A program made the position numbers and the translations under genes. From positions 1-64,000 of the forward strand of contig NZ_AZDO01000050.1 of assembly GCF_001435505.1 (NCBI RefSeq): a stretch of 64,000 nucleotides of DNA. Direction: 5' to 3'. A model generated the notes under the pieces. It searched no databases. It had not been told where the DNA came from and saw only the letters and a list, made by a program, of their open reading frames with translations. Origin of the DNA: Companilactobacillus futsaii JCM 17355 (lineage in GTDB: Bacteria; Bacillota; Bacilli; Lactobacillales; Lactobacillaceae). Numbering within the stretch: the first letter of the stretch is position 1; every line of letters begins with the position of its first letter. Below are positions 55,133-63,294 of this stretch, piece by piece.

Positions 55133-55774
55133 TTATCTAATAACGTCTTGAATAGCTTGATCTCCAGCAGAGAAATTGTATTCATTTTTAATTGATGATG
55201 GAGTTTGAATAGCTTGAGCAATGACTTTAGCAACATCTGCTCTAGCAACCGATCCACCTTCATAATTGCTTTGAATGTTAACTTTTCCAGTTGCAGGATC
55301 ATCAGTTAAAGTTCCAGGATGAACGATCGTATAATCTAAGTTTGTGCTACGAAGATACTTGTCAGCATAATGCTTAGCCACGTAATAAGGTCTGATTTCT
55401 GAAGCTTCCCACTTAGTACGATCATCACTGTAAACAGCACTAACCATAACGTAACGCTTGATACCTAAGATCTGTGCGGCATCCATAGTCTTGATGGCTC
55501 CGTCCAAATCGATTTCAATTGTCTTGTCATATCCAGCACCACCGGCACCAGCAGAGAAGACGATCGTATCGGCACCAGATTCAGCAATGGAATTTTGAAT
55601 GTCCTTTGGAGATGCTGTTAAATCAATGTATTGAGTTGGAATACCGTCTGCTTGATAAGCTTTGATTTGTTCTTCTTTACGCAAACCAGCTGCAAAATCA
55701 ATCTTTCTAGCTTTCAACTCGTCAACTAATAAACGACCCACTTTACCATGGGCACCAATAATAAGTACTTTCAT
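55133..55774 (-). CDS. NAD(P)-binding SDR-like protein (YwnB/SDR5 type)
   Basis: A 213-residue Rossmann protein: MKVLIIGAHGKVGRLL holds the GxxGxxG motif at 7-12; GADTIVFSAGAGGAG, and VMVSAVYSDD and YYVAKHYADKYL (YxxxK-like) follow. It resembles YwnB/YhfK-type NAD(P)H-binding proteins of unknown substrate. ATG at 55774 follows GAGGAGG; the longer reading is rejected. Confidence 0.82.
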   Translation of the reverse strand: MKVLIIGAHGKVGRLLVDELKARKIDFAAGLRKEEQIKAYQADGIPTQYIDLTASPKDIQNSIAESGADTIVFSAGAGGAGYDKTIEIDLDGAIKTMDAAQILGIKRYVMVSAVYSDDRTKWEASEIRPYYVAKHYADKYLRSTNLDYTIVHPGTLTDDPATGKVNIQSNYEGGSVARADVAKVIAQAIQTPSSIKNEYNFSAGDQAIQDVIR

Positions 55775-55848
55775 TAATAAAACCTCCTCAAGTAACACTA
55801 CCTTAACAACAATTATTTTATTTTTCCATTATTAAGTATTTTGATAAC

Positions 55849-55879
55849 AAAAAAATCCCAATCACTAAGGATTGAGATT
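55849..55879 (-). terminator. Intrinsic terminator of prs
   Basis: AATCTCAATC/GATTGGGATT stem then TTTTTTT on the minus strand. Confidence 0.82.
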
Positions 55880-55886
55880 AATTAAT

Positions 55887-56867
55887 TTATTTAATAATTG
55901 TGAAGCTATCACGAACATCAAATAATGAGTCGATTGATTCATTGTCTTGAGTCATGCGAATAGCATCGCCAACTAAATCAGTTACAGATAAAACTTTTAA
56001 TTTATCAAAATGACATTCTTCTGGAACGACAATTGAATCTGAAACTAAAACTTCCATCAAGTCTGATGCTTCTAGGCGCTTGGCAGCATTCTTTGAGAAA
56101 ATTGGGTGTGTAGCAACGGCAGAAATAGTCTTAGCACCGGCTTTTTTAACAGCTTCAGCACTATTGATCATTCTAGTACCTGTATCAATCAAATCATCAA
56201 CGATAACACATTGTTTACCATCAACGTCCCCAATAATATCAGGAATAACATTATCGTCTTCAGTTGATCTTTGGTCGACGATAGCAATTTGTGAACCAAA
56301 TACTTCAGCCAATGAACGAGCACGTTTAGTTGAATTGTGATCAGGAGCTACAAAGACGAAATCGTCAGGGTTCTTGATTTTTTGTTCAAAGTAACTGGCA
56401 AAAATTGGCATAGCACGTAAGTGATCAACCGGAATATCAAAGAATCCTTGAATTTGGTCAGCATGCATGTCGATGGCAATTACGCGATCAACTTGTCCCA
56501 TTTCTAGCATATTGGCAAACAACTTAGCTGAGATAGGTTCTCTAGAACGAGATTTTCTATCTGAACGTGTATAAGCAAAGTATGGCAATACACAAGTAAT
56601 GCTGTTAGCACTAGCACGTCTCAAAGCATCTACGGCAATCATCAATTCCATGAAGTTGTCATTAACAGGATCAGAAACTGAATGAATAATGTAAACATCT
56701 TTTCCACGAATACTTTCGTTCATTTGAATGTTGATTTCACCATCACTAAAATGTGAAACGGTAGCATCCAACAATGGAATTCCCATGTAGTCAGAAATTC
56801 TTTTTGCTAATGGTTTATTACCATTTAAAGAAAGTAAAGCAATTTTATCTAATGAGCTATTAGACAT
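55887..56867 (-). CDS. prs: Ribose-phosphate pyrophosphokinase
   Basis: A 326-residue class I PRPP synthase. ATP/Mg site VIDMHADQIQGFF (about 130), flexible loop KRARSLAEVFGS, PRPP loop CVIVDDLIDTGTRM (about 218), and TRSDRKSRSREPISAKL near 97. It makes PRPP from ribose 5-phosphate for nucleotide, His and Trp synthesis. Lactobacilli often have a second copy elsewhere. It lies 15 bases after the yueI-like gene, and TTTTGGAGG precedes its ATG. Confidence 0.92.
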   Translation of the reverse strand: MSNSSLDKIALLSLNGNKPLAKRISDYMGIPLLDATVSHFSDGEINIQMNESIRGKDVYIIHSVSDPVNDNFMELMIAVDALRRASANSITCVLPYFAYTRSDRKSRSREPISAKLFANMLEMGQVDRVIAIDMHADQIQGFFDIPVDHLRAMPIFASYFEQKIKNPDDFVFVAPDHNSTKRARSLAEVFGSQIAIVDQRSTEDDNVIPDIIGDVDGKQCVIVDDLIDTGTRMINSAEAVKKAGAKTISAVATHPIFSKNAAKRLEASDLMEVLVSDSIVVPEECHFDKLKVLSVTDLVGDAIRMTQDNESIDSLFDVRDSFTIIK

Positions 56868-56882
56868 TTTTGTCCTCCAAAA

Positions 56883-57263
56883 TTATATAAGCACTGGTCT
56901 ATCAACAGGTTTACCCTCGTTAGCAATAACTAGTCCCATGTCATTATCAGTTAAGGCACGGTCCTTATTACGAACTCCCGATTGTGAAACTATTGTAAAC
57001 TTATACTTTAATTTTACACTCAATTGTAGGTATTTATCCAGTATATATGAATCAATTTTTCCATTTAAGTACAGATGATACTCTGGATATTTTTTCATAA
57101 CGCTTTCAACTGTCTTGATATTATCCTCATTTTTTAATTGGGCAATCGTTAAAGCAATCGCTACTCTTTCAGCAAAGTTTCCCAAGAATTTGTTCTTCTC
57201 ATCAGGCTTTAACTGTGGCTTGCCAAAAACATTTTGTTTAATATAATCTTCAACATTAGTCAT
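56883..57263 (-). CDS. YueI family protein (DUF1694)
   Basis: A 126-residue soluble protein: VFGKPQLKPDEKNKFLGNF at the start and VRNKDRALTDNDMGLVIA near the C-terminus, as in YueI. Function unknown. It lies upstream of prs in one transcription unit. GGAGGG lies before the ATG. Confidence 0.8.
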   Translation of the reverse strand: MTNVEDYIKQNVFGKPQLKPDEKNKFLGNFAERVAIALTIAQLKNEDNIKTVESVMKKYPEYHLYLNGKIDSYILDKYLQLSVKLKYKFTIVSQSGVRNKDRALTDNDMGLVIANEGKPVDRPVLI

Positions 57264-57391
57264 TTATACACCCTCCATATGTCATAGTATAGCTGAGAAA
57301 AGATATTAATAAAAGTTAATGATATCGTTATTATTTTCTATCTTTTGTCCAATAATTGTATAATGGAAAAAAGAGAAAGGATGTGTTACTT

Positions 57392-57631
57392 ATGGATGAA
57401 ATGGTATTTTTTAACCCCGGCGATGCGATTGCTAACTCCAAAGATTATGGCGAAGCAGTTCGTGGAGCACAAATTTATAAAGCAAAGGATCCCTACGAAT
57501 CATCCCTAGTAGTTGCACAAGATGTTTCCGACAATACGAGCTTTGCGGTTTACTTTGCTAAAGATGAAAAAAAAGACATTAAAGATTCTGATACTGGTAT
57601 TGTTAAGTATCATTTGAAGAAAAAAGTTTAA
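57392..57631 (+). CDS. Hypothetical small protein (79 residues)
   Basis: A 79-residue soluble protein (MDEMVFFNPGDAIANSKDYG, then ...AQIYKAKDPYESSL, FAVYFAKDEKKD). No family recognised. The ATG at 57392 is preferred because TATAAT at 57358-57363 lies inside the longer reading from 57356, and AAAGGA is upstream. The repeat element lies directly downstream. Confidence 0.6.
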   Translation: MDEMVFFNPGDAIANSKDYGEAVRGAQIYKAKDPYESSLVVAQDVSDNTSFAVYFAKDEKKDIKDSDTGIVKYHLKKKV

Positions 57632-57634
57632 AGA

Positions 57635-57720
57635 TTCTAGTAGACTAGCGTAACATTCCGTCCTCCATAGCAAAGAAAATTTTACAGCTGAGCCAACTTT
57701 CTTTGCTATTCCGGACTAGA
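57635..57720. repeat. Intergenic repeat element, copy 3
   Basis: CCGTCCTCCATAGC then AAAGAAAAT at 57658-57680. In this copy ATAGCAAAGAAA (57667-57678) pairs perfectly with TTTCTTTGCTAT (57698-57709), and TCTAGT (57635-57640) with ACTAGA (57715-57720), giving a two-part stem. It lies between the 79-residue gene and the beta-helix gene. Confidence 0.65.
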
Positions 57721-57754
57721 TAGTTGTTCTATATTTTTTATGATCAAACAAATA

Positions 57755-57807
57755 AACATCAATTCAAACAAATGGTTACATGCTATGTCTGAATTGATGT
57801 TTTTTAA
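57755..57807 (+). terminator. Intrinsic terminator
   Basis: AACATCAATTCA/TGAATTGATGTT is a perfect 12-bp stem followed by six T. It probably ends transcription from the 79-residue gene. The 267-base gap 57632-57898 otherwise holds the repeat and, at 57872-57877, a TATAAT box. Confidence 0.82.
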
Positions 57808-57898
57808 TTTATTGATTTTGCGTAGTTTCTTTAAATTGCCATACTATGCCACTAGCCCCCATATAATGGAATTACAAAACAAATGGAGGCTTGCGTAT

Positions 57899-58711
57899 AT
57901 GACAACATTTTATATCAAAAACACAAACGAAAAGGATTTGGACCTGGTAACTGCTCTCAACCTTGCTAAACCTTTCGACACAATCAAGCTGGCCGAGGGC
58001 GATTATTTTTCCGATAATAAACCTTACTATTTCAATTTGAAAAAAAGTGTCAATATCATTGGTGATAGTTACAATAACCGTGCGATAAAACTCCATGCTT
58101 ATTTTTTAATTGGTGATAATGTTCAAATCATCCTTAAAAACATGACAATTTCATCTGGTCAAAGTCCCCTTAACACTGTTGCGATATACGATAATGCACA
58201 TTTTTATGCTGAAAACGTTCGTTTCTTACACCCTCTCAACAACAAATGGAATACGATTTTTTGTAAAAATGCCTCTTTTGCACTTTACAATTCCGTTGTG
58301 TCGACTGCTGATATTGAAACCGCTGGTCTGTATCTGGAAAACTGTCCTAATTTGCTCGTCAATGATACGATCAACACTCTTTATTTAAAAAATTCCAATT
58401 GTAAACAAAAAGACTGTTTGATTAATCATTCGATTGGCGTTGATTTCCAATCATCATTAACATTTATTCGCATGACTGTAAATGCCAATGATAAATGTCC
58501 CGACAGCGATTTTTATGCTCTCAACAATTCAATCGTTGAAGGTCGATACCTTGCTTTTACCACTGATTCGCCAATTGTTGATGTCTTCTCAAGTTCATTT
58601 GCTAGTCGTAACTTTTATTCTGACGTCAATAAAATTCAATGGAATATTGATGACGAATCTACCGTACGTGTCGATGGATATCCTCCATACAATAATCGTT
58701 CATTTGATTAA
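57899..58711 (+). CDS. Probable right-handed beta-helix protein
   Basis: A 270-residue protein without signal peptide. It begins MTTFYIKNTNEKDLDLVTAL then DTIKLAEGDYF, VNIIGDSYNNRAIKL, VQIILKNMTIS and DNAHFYAENVRF: short beta strands with Asn ladders spaced about 20-25 residues, as in pectate-lyase-like beta helices. Likely cytoplasmic, with an unknown partner or substrate. ATG at 57899 follows TGGAGG nine bases upstream and a TATAAT at 57872; the longer reading crosses a terminator. Confidence 0.62.
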   Translation: MTTFYIKNTNEKDLDLVTALNLAKPFDTIKLAEGDYFSDNKPYYFNLKKSVNIIGDSYNNRAIKLHAYFLIGDNVQIILKNMTISSGQSPLNTVAIYDNAHFYAENVRFLHPLNNKWNTIFCKNASFALYNSVVSTADIETAGLYLENCPNLLVNDTINTLYLKNSNCKQKDCLINHSIGVDFQSSLTFIRMTVNANDKCPDSDFYALNNSIVEGRYLAFTTDSPIVDVFSSSFASRNFYSDVNKIQWNIDDESTVRVDGYPPYNNRSFD

Positions 58712-58715
58712 TAAC

Positions 58716-58750
58716 AAAAACAGCCGAATTTTACGATTCGACTATTTTTT
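58716..58750. terminator. Bidirectional intrinsic terminator
   Basis: AGCCGAAT/ATTCGACT stem with T-runs on both strands; it overlaps the 3' end of the hydrolase gene. Confidence 0.78.
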
Positions 58751-59333
58751 TCATCCAATTATCCAAAAAAGTTAGCTGTTCTTTTGTGTGAAACCAATGC
58801 TCTCCATTTTCCATTATCGTTACGTGAGCGTTATGGTTTTCAATGAAATCATTCAAAACTTCATTTGAAGTATGATCATCTTTTTGACCATAAAGAATTT
58901 CTGTCTCTATTTGCCAATTGATTGGATGTTCTCTAACAAATTGCAAATATTTCCACGATAAAGTCTTACGGCCTAAAGTGATTTCTTGTTGATTTTTTAA
59001 ATCTGCTTCAGTTAAATTATTTTTCTTGAGCGTATCAGTGATTGATTTTTCCATATCTAAAATTGGCGAAATAAACAAAGCTTTTTTGATTGGTAAATTT
59101 TGCAAAGTTAACATCGAGAAATAGGCGCCAATACTATTAGCCAGCAAAAATATTTGGTCGTATTTTGAAGTCAATTTCTCATAAGTGTCACGGACTTGTT
59201 TTTCAACGACCCAAGGCAAATATTCTCGATAATCGACGCCAACCATTTCAAAATCAGGACAATTTTTCTTAAAACGTTCTGCTTCTAAAGCACTGCCACC
59301 CTTGCCATGAACATAAATAATCGCTTTTTTCAA
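58731..59333 (-). CDS. Alpha/beta hydrolase
   Basis: A 200-residue alpha/beta-hydrolase: AIIYVHGKGGSALEAE (oxyanion His-Gly), nucleophile Ser in FLLANSIGAYF, acid near ILYGQKDDHTSNE and the His in MENGEHWFHTKEQ. Resembles small carboxylesterases of unknown substrate. TTG start with GAGGTGG upstream. It follows the amidotransferase gene by nine bases, so they are co-transcribed. Confidence 0.85.
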   Translation of the reverse strand: MKKAIIYVHGKGGSALEAERFKKNCPDFEMVGVDYREYLPWVVEKQVRDTYEKLTSKYDQIFLLANSIGAYFSMLTLQNLPIKKALFISPILDMEKSITDTLKKNNLTEADLKNQQEITLGRKTLSWKYLQFVREHPINWQIETEILYGQKDDHTSNEVLNDFIENHNAHVTIMENGEHWFHTKEQLTFLDNWMKKIVES

Positions 59334-59342
59334 AATGCCACC

Positions 59343-60008
59343 TCAGTTTGTAATGTAATCTAACATGCGATCCAAAATCAATTTGTTTTCTGCGGGCACC
59401 GCTGTATTCAAAATATCTTCACTCGACTGATTCAAGACTGAATTTTCAATGTATGGAAAATCATTCACTACCATTTCACGCACATTATCAGCCTTAGGCT
59501 CAATGTGAAACTGCAAGCCAATAATTCGGTGATTCATAACAAAACCTTGATTTTTGACTTTATCACTTGAGAATAACAACTTAGCACCTTCTGGGATTTC
59601 AAACATCTCCTCATGCCAATGCAAAACTGTCATTTTCTCAGGGATGCCAAAGATTGTTTCATTTTGTCGGTAAACTGGCGCCCAACCTACTTCTTTAGCT
59701 GAGGCTTTTTTAATGTCTTTGCCTAGCGTTTTTGCAATTTGTTGAGCTCCAAAACAAGCACCGAATAGTGGTTTATTTTGAACCAGCAATTCTTTGATCA
59801 ATTGACGTTCTTGCTTTATCCAAGGCAAATCGTCGTTAGGACTCATTGGACCACCAAGAATAACTAGCATATCCGTCTGTTCAGCAGATGGTAAATATCC
59901 AAATTGATAAGGATGATAGATATACATTTGATGCCCATGTTCTTGTGACCAATCTTGGATCATTCCAGGACCTTCATTTGGCGTATGTTGCAATACATTT
60001 ATTCTCAT
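59343..60008 (-). CDS. Class I glutamine amidotransferase-like protein
   Basis: A 221-residue GATase1 domain protein (GMP-synthase-N-like). Nucleophile Cys in FGACFGAQQIA (about 83), His in IIGLQFHIEPK (about 172), with LVILGGPMSPND at about 47. It cleaves glutamine or a related amide for an unknown partner or acts as a peptidase-like hydrolase. AAAGGA lies before the ATG. A structured leader precedes it. Confidence 0.82.
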   Translation of the reverse strand: MRINVLQHTPNEGPGMIQDWSQEHGHQMYIYHPYQFGYLPSAEQTDMLVILGGPMSPNDDLPWIKQERQLIKELLVQNKPLFGACFGAQQIAKTLGKDIKKASAKEVGWAPVYRQNETIFGIPEKMTVLHWHEEMFEIPEGAKLLFSSDKVKNQGFVMNHRIIGLQFHIEPKADNVREMVVNDFPYIENSVLNQSSEDILNTAVPAENKLILDRMLDYITN

Positions 60009-60014
60009 AAGAAT

Positions 60015-60082
60015 TCCTTTCAGACAACGGCAGTGTTTGGTCTGGGTATCGCCTGCAACTGCCCAATATGCAATTATTATAG
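60015..60082 (-). promoter_or_regulatory. Structured 5' leader with pseudoknot potential
   Basis: On the minus strand, GGCAGT (from about 60063) pairs with ACTGCC, and CAGAC in its loop pairs with GTCTG just before the AAAGGA ribosome site, an H-type pseudoknot layout. An extended -10 (TGCTATAAT, about 60076-60084) would start the RNA at the hairpin. No named riboswitch class is recognised. Confidence 0.45.
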
Positions 60083-60136
60083 CATGTCAAAAAAAATAAT
60101 ATTTATTTTGAGTTTCTCTAGATAGAACTCTTAGAG

Positions 60137-60151
60137 TGACATATTATGACA
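60137..60151. promoter_or_regulatory. WYL-regulator operator candidate, copy 1
   Basis: TGACATATTATGACA upstream of the UDG-fold-like gene, over the -35 position of a TATTCT promoter (60163-60168). It differs by one base from a perfect palindrome at 62296-62310. Confidence 0.6.
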
Positions 60152-60207
60152 CCCCTCGGTGTTATTCTATGAATGTAAATAGATAAATTAATTGGGGGAA
60201 TATTTAT

Positions 60208-60798
60208 ATGACAAATGCAAAATTTACTTCGATAGATAGCTGGGCAATTTGGGACGTTCCTAATGCTGATTTAACTAACATGACACCAGATGAACGTGAA
60301 AAAGCCTTTGGTGACAACTATCAACCAAATCATTTTCCTACGAATAAATTAACTGGCGATATCGATGAACGTTTGAAGAATACGAAATACGTTATCATTG
60401 GAATGAACCAAGGCAACGCTGCCATTGATCAAGACAAAGATAAATTATTCTTGAACTTCCATGGTAATAAAGGCAGTATGGATTATCGTTTGGCTGCTGC
60501 TTTATACAACACCGAACTTTGAGGCTCTTTTATGACTGATGTATCGCATGTCATTGAAAGTTCAAGTAAAGATGTCGATATCACACAAGACGACGTTATT
60601 AATCTTGAAAATCATCTAGACAATCTTGCTATTTCAAAGGATGCTACTCTAGTTGCCTTAGGTGGAAATGTAAATAAAGTTTTGACTAGTTACGCCAAAC
60701 GTCCTGTAAAAACCATGTATCATTATTCAAGAAGTAACAATGGCAACTGGACAGCTGATAAAGTTCACGAACAAGTAATGAACATCTTAGAAAAATAA
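60208..60798 (+). pseudogene. UDG-fold-like protein interrupted by an in-frame TGA
   Basis: A 197-codon gene (196 residues if read through) split by TGA at 60520-60522; the two halves are in one frame and read NTEL-(stop)-GSFMTDVSHVIES. Relatives show LWGxxMTD here, so TGG-to-TGA is the likely change. Motifs YVIIGMNQGNAA, then LVALGGNVNKVL and MYHYSRSNNGNW fit a uracil-DNA-glycosylase-like fold with GMNxG, LGG and H-x-S positions. TTGGGGGA precedes the ATG. A truncated 104-residue product may still be made. A WYL operator lies in its promoter. Confidence 0.72.
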
Positions 60799-60802
60799 TT
60801 TT

Positions 60803-60841
60803 CAAAAAAAATCGCTTGGATTAATTTCCAAACGATTTTTT
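60803..60841. terminator. Bidirectional intrinsic terminator
   Basis: AAATCGcTTGG/CCAAaCGATTT stem with A- and T-runs between the broken UDG-like gene and the WYL gene. Confidence 0.8.
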
Positions 60842-61856
60842 AGTTTTCGTATAATTTCATAGTATCAATCAAACGCTGTTTAACTTCTTTAATCAATGAA
60901 CTAGGTCCCAAAACTTTCAGTTGATTTCCTTGACTAAAGATCCACAACAATGCCCCTTCAGTAAAAATACTACCTTCAATAATGACACCATTTTCTTTTT
61001 TCTCCACAATCCTAGAGCCTGGTAATTTATCTAAAGCAGTCTGTGGATAACTGAAGTATTCAAAACGATAATTGACATCATTTCCCATCTTTAATAGATG
61101 AGTTTTATTCAACATTGTTCCCTCATCAACTTTTTTTGAATAAGGAATATTAATAGCCCTTTTACTTGAACTAATTGGAAATTCAAATCTATCTAAGCGA
61201 AAAATCCGTGGATTGTCTTTTGGATCAGCGTCCTTTAAAACATAAATCATCACGTAATAGTAAGAAGTATCAAAATACATATTAATAGGGACCCCAATAA
61301 TATCTTTTGATGCATCACTGCCTTGACGACTACTGTGATATTTAAAAGTGACAGATCTCTTTTTCAAAATGCATTCCGACAAACGTCTAATTCTCTCACG
61401 TAAATCATCGCTAACTTTAACCGGTTTGTATTCAGCCATCGTAGCAGATAATAGAATTTTAATATTACGATAAGCACTATCATCAACCAGGTCTAAGATA
61501 TCACTGAAAAAATCCTTTAATTCTTCTTTTGAAAAAGCCCTAGTTCCTATCAACATCTTTAAGAGTGCTATCGCATCAGCACCGTCAATCAAGCCTTCTC
61601 GACTAATGTGATACTCAGAATTCGTTTTATCCAAAATTAATTCTCGATTTGGCATTTGTTGGGCCAAAATTCTTCTGATAAGTTTAAAATCTTTTTGAAT
61701 AGCAGTTTTATTGGCTTCATAATGCTCAGTTGCCCAATCCATTGTCATTGTTTCATGATTTAAAAATCGTGTAAAAATATTCAAGATTCGATAACGACTA
61801 CCACTTTTTTCAATATCTTGATATTCAGGATCTAATTTTTCTTTATCATCTTCCAT
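60840..61856 (-). CDS. WYL-domain transcriptional regulator
   Basis: A 338-residue regulator of the YafY/PafC type: N-terminal winged HTH (about 20-75), a middle helical part ALLKMLIGTRAFSKEELKDFF, and a WYL domain (about 165-235; SVTFKYHSSRQG, then YYYVMIYVL and RIFRLDRF). WYL domains bind ligands, often single-stranded DNA. ATG at 61856 follows AGGGGGA. Nearby operators suggest it controls its neighbours. A decayed paralogue lies just upstream. Confidence 0.85.
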   Translation of the reverse strand: MEDDKEKLDPEYQDIEKSGSRYRILNIFTRFLNHETMTMDWATEHYEANKTAIQKDFKLIRRILAQQMPNRELILDKTNSEYHISREGLIDGADAIALLKMLIGTRAFSKEELKDFFSDILDLVDDSAYRNIKILLSATMAEYKPVKVSDDLRERIRRLSECILKKRSVTFKYHSSRQGSDASKDIIGVPINMYFDTSYYYVMIYVLKDADPKDNPRIFRLDRFEFPISSSKRAINIPYSKKVDEGTMLNKTHLLKMGNDVNYRFEYFSYPQTALDKLPGSRIVEKKENGVIIEGSIFTEGALLWIFSQGNQLKVLGPSSLIKEVKQRLIDTMKLYEN

Positions 61857-61889
61857 TTTAAATCCCCCTGTCATTTTGATTATATAATG

Positions 61890-62248
61890 TTATTTTCCCT
61901 TAATTAATAGTCTTGCCAAATTTCCTTCCTTAGCATTTAACAGCGCTGGACTTAATTGACGTCGATCAGTGGTCGCCACTAAATTAATGATGCTTCTTCT
62001 ACGGTCAGAACCCCGCTATCTGAAATATTGTAATTATTGTGATTTTCATTATATTCCAATTTAAAGCGCTCGTTGGCTAAATCTTTATCTGCTAGAACAT
62101 GTCTGATTGCACTAATATCTCGTAAAATTGTTCTTTTAGAAACACCATAAGCTTCAGCGGTATCTTTTACATTTATTTTCTCACCAAAAAGCATTCTGAA
62201 TGCAATCATAATGGCTCGTTCTTTACTGTTTAAATCCTTATTAGTCAA
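61890..62248 (-). pseudogene. Remnant of a second WYL-type regulator
   Basis: From TTG 62248 the frame gives an HTH (AEAYGVSKRTILRDISAIRH) to VLTVEEASLI and stops near 61979. In the next frame NLVATTDRRQLSPALLNA continues the family's linker region, then ends at about 61890. The WYL domain is absent. So it has a frameshift near 61980 and a loss of the 3' part. It keeps a perfect operator upstream. GAGGGGATG precedes the TTG. An 89-residue HTH product may still bind DNA. Confidence 0.75.
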
Positions 62249-62295
62249 TGTTTAACATCCCCTCTTTGATCATTTCAAATTCTATCATCGAGGTA

Positions 62296-62310
62296 TGTCA
62301 TATTATGACA
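62296..62310. promoter_or_regulatory. WYL-regulator operator candidate, copy 2
   Basis: TGTCATATTATGACA is a perfect 15-bp palindrome about 50 bases upstream of the WYL remnant. It matches copy 1 at 60137-60151, and CGGTGTT follows both after five or six bases. Confidence 0.65.
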
Positions 62311-62421
62311 TTCCGGCGGTGTTTAAAGACAAAGCTCAATTTTTTAAAAGATAGTAACAAAAAATATCTTTGTAAGCATTTTCAGTCCATAAAATGTTAT
62401 TCTAAAGAGGATTGATGGCAT

Positions 62422-62444
62422 AAAAAAAGCCAAGCACTCGGCTC
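62422..62444 (-). terminator. Intrinsic terminator of the glycosyltransferase gene
   Basis: AGCCGAG/CTTGGCT stem with one G-T pair, then seven T on the minus strand. Confidence 0.72.
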
Positions 62445-62466
62445 GACTTACCCATTAATATATATA

Positions 62467-63228
62467 TTAAATCTGCTTTTTCTCATTTCGAGTGCTTTCT
62501 CGAATAGTTTTATAAACCTTCATTCTAGCAACACCGATGTCTCTGACATTTTCCATCGCAAAACGATTAGTAATGCTCTCTTTTCGGGAAATATAATGAT
62601 ACAGTGGTAAATTATCAAGATAAAACTTTCTAGCATGAGCTGCATACTCAACATTAAAAACTTGATCTTCCATCAAATCTAAATCGGTTTGAAACAGCAA
62701 CTTATGTTCTTCAATGATTGAGCGGACGTAAGCTTTATTCCATGTATAACCCATAACTGTACCGGTCATCTTGATAATGAGTTTAGTTGCTTCTTCACGG
62801 CCAACGATACTAGTTTGTCGCTTGGTAAACTTATTTTTGACCTTACCACTCTCAGTTTCGTTAAAGAAACCACAAGTTACCATATCAACATCTTGATCCG
62901 AAAAAACTTCTAAAAAATGCTCGACATAATCAAGTTCGACCCAATCATCGCCGTCGATAAAAGTTAAGAATTCGCCATCAGCGTTTTTTAATCCAGTATT
63001 TCTAGCTGTTGAAACGCCAAAATTTCGAGCGTGACAAATAACCGAAATCCAATCATATTTTTGAGCATAAGAACGGATTATCTTTTGAGTTTGATCTGTA
63101 GAGCAATCGTCCACAATAATTAAATCAAAGTTTCGATTAGTTTGAGCAATCACTGAATCGATCGAGCTGGAAATATAATCAGCTACATTATAAGCTGTCA
63201 TAATAATTGAAAGTTTATTTCTCACCAT
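62467..63228 (-). CDS. Glycosyltransferase family 2
   Basis: A 253-residue GT-A enzyme: LSIIMTAYNVADYISSSIDS at the start, VDDCSTDQTQKII, a DGDD metal motif in FLTFIDGDDWVELDYVE, and MEDQVFNVEYA acid-base region. It transfers a sugar from a nucleotide donor, probably to wall or exopolysaccharide. No membrane segment. AAGGTGA precedes the ATG. Single gene; the divergent tyrosine phosphatase starts 66 bases away. Confidence 0.88.
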   Translation of the reverse strand: MVRNKLSIIMTAYNVADYISSSIDSVIAQTNRNFDLIIVDDCSTDQTQKIIRSYAQKYDWISVICHARNFGVSTARNTGLKNADGEFLTFIDGDDWVELDYVEHFLEVFSDQDVDMVTCGFFNETESGKVKNKFTKRQTSIVGREEATKLIIKMTGTVMGYTWNKAYVRSIIEEHKLLFQTDLDLMEDQVFNVEYAAHARKFYLDNLPLYHYISRKESITNRFAMENVRDIGVARMKVYKTIRESTRNEKKQI

Positions 63229-63294
63229 AAATCACCTTATTATTATAATACTTCTAATGACCTAAAATACGCAACGACCAGGGGAGGACAAAAA

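Noticed and set aside
58179-58775. Two further plus-strand frames within the beta-helix gene
   Set aside because: They are alternative frames of the same DNA without ribosome sites.
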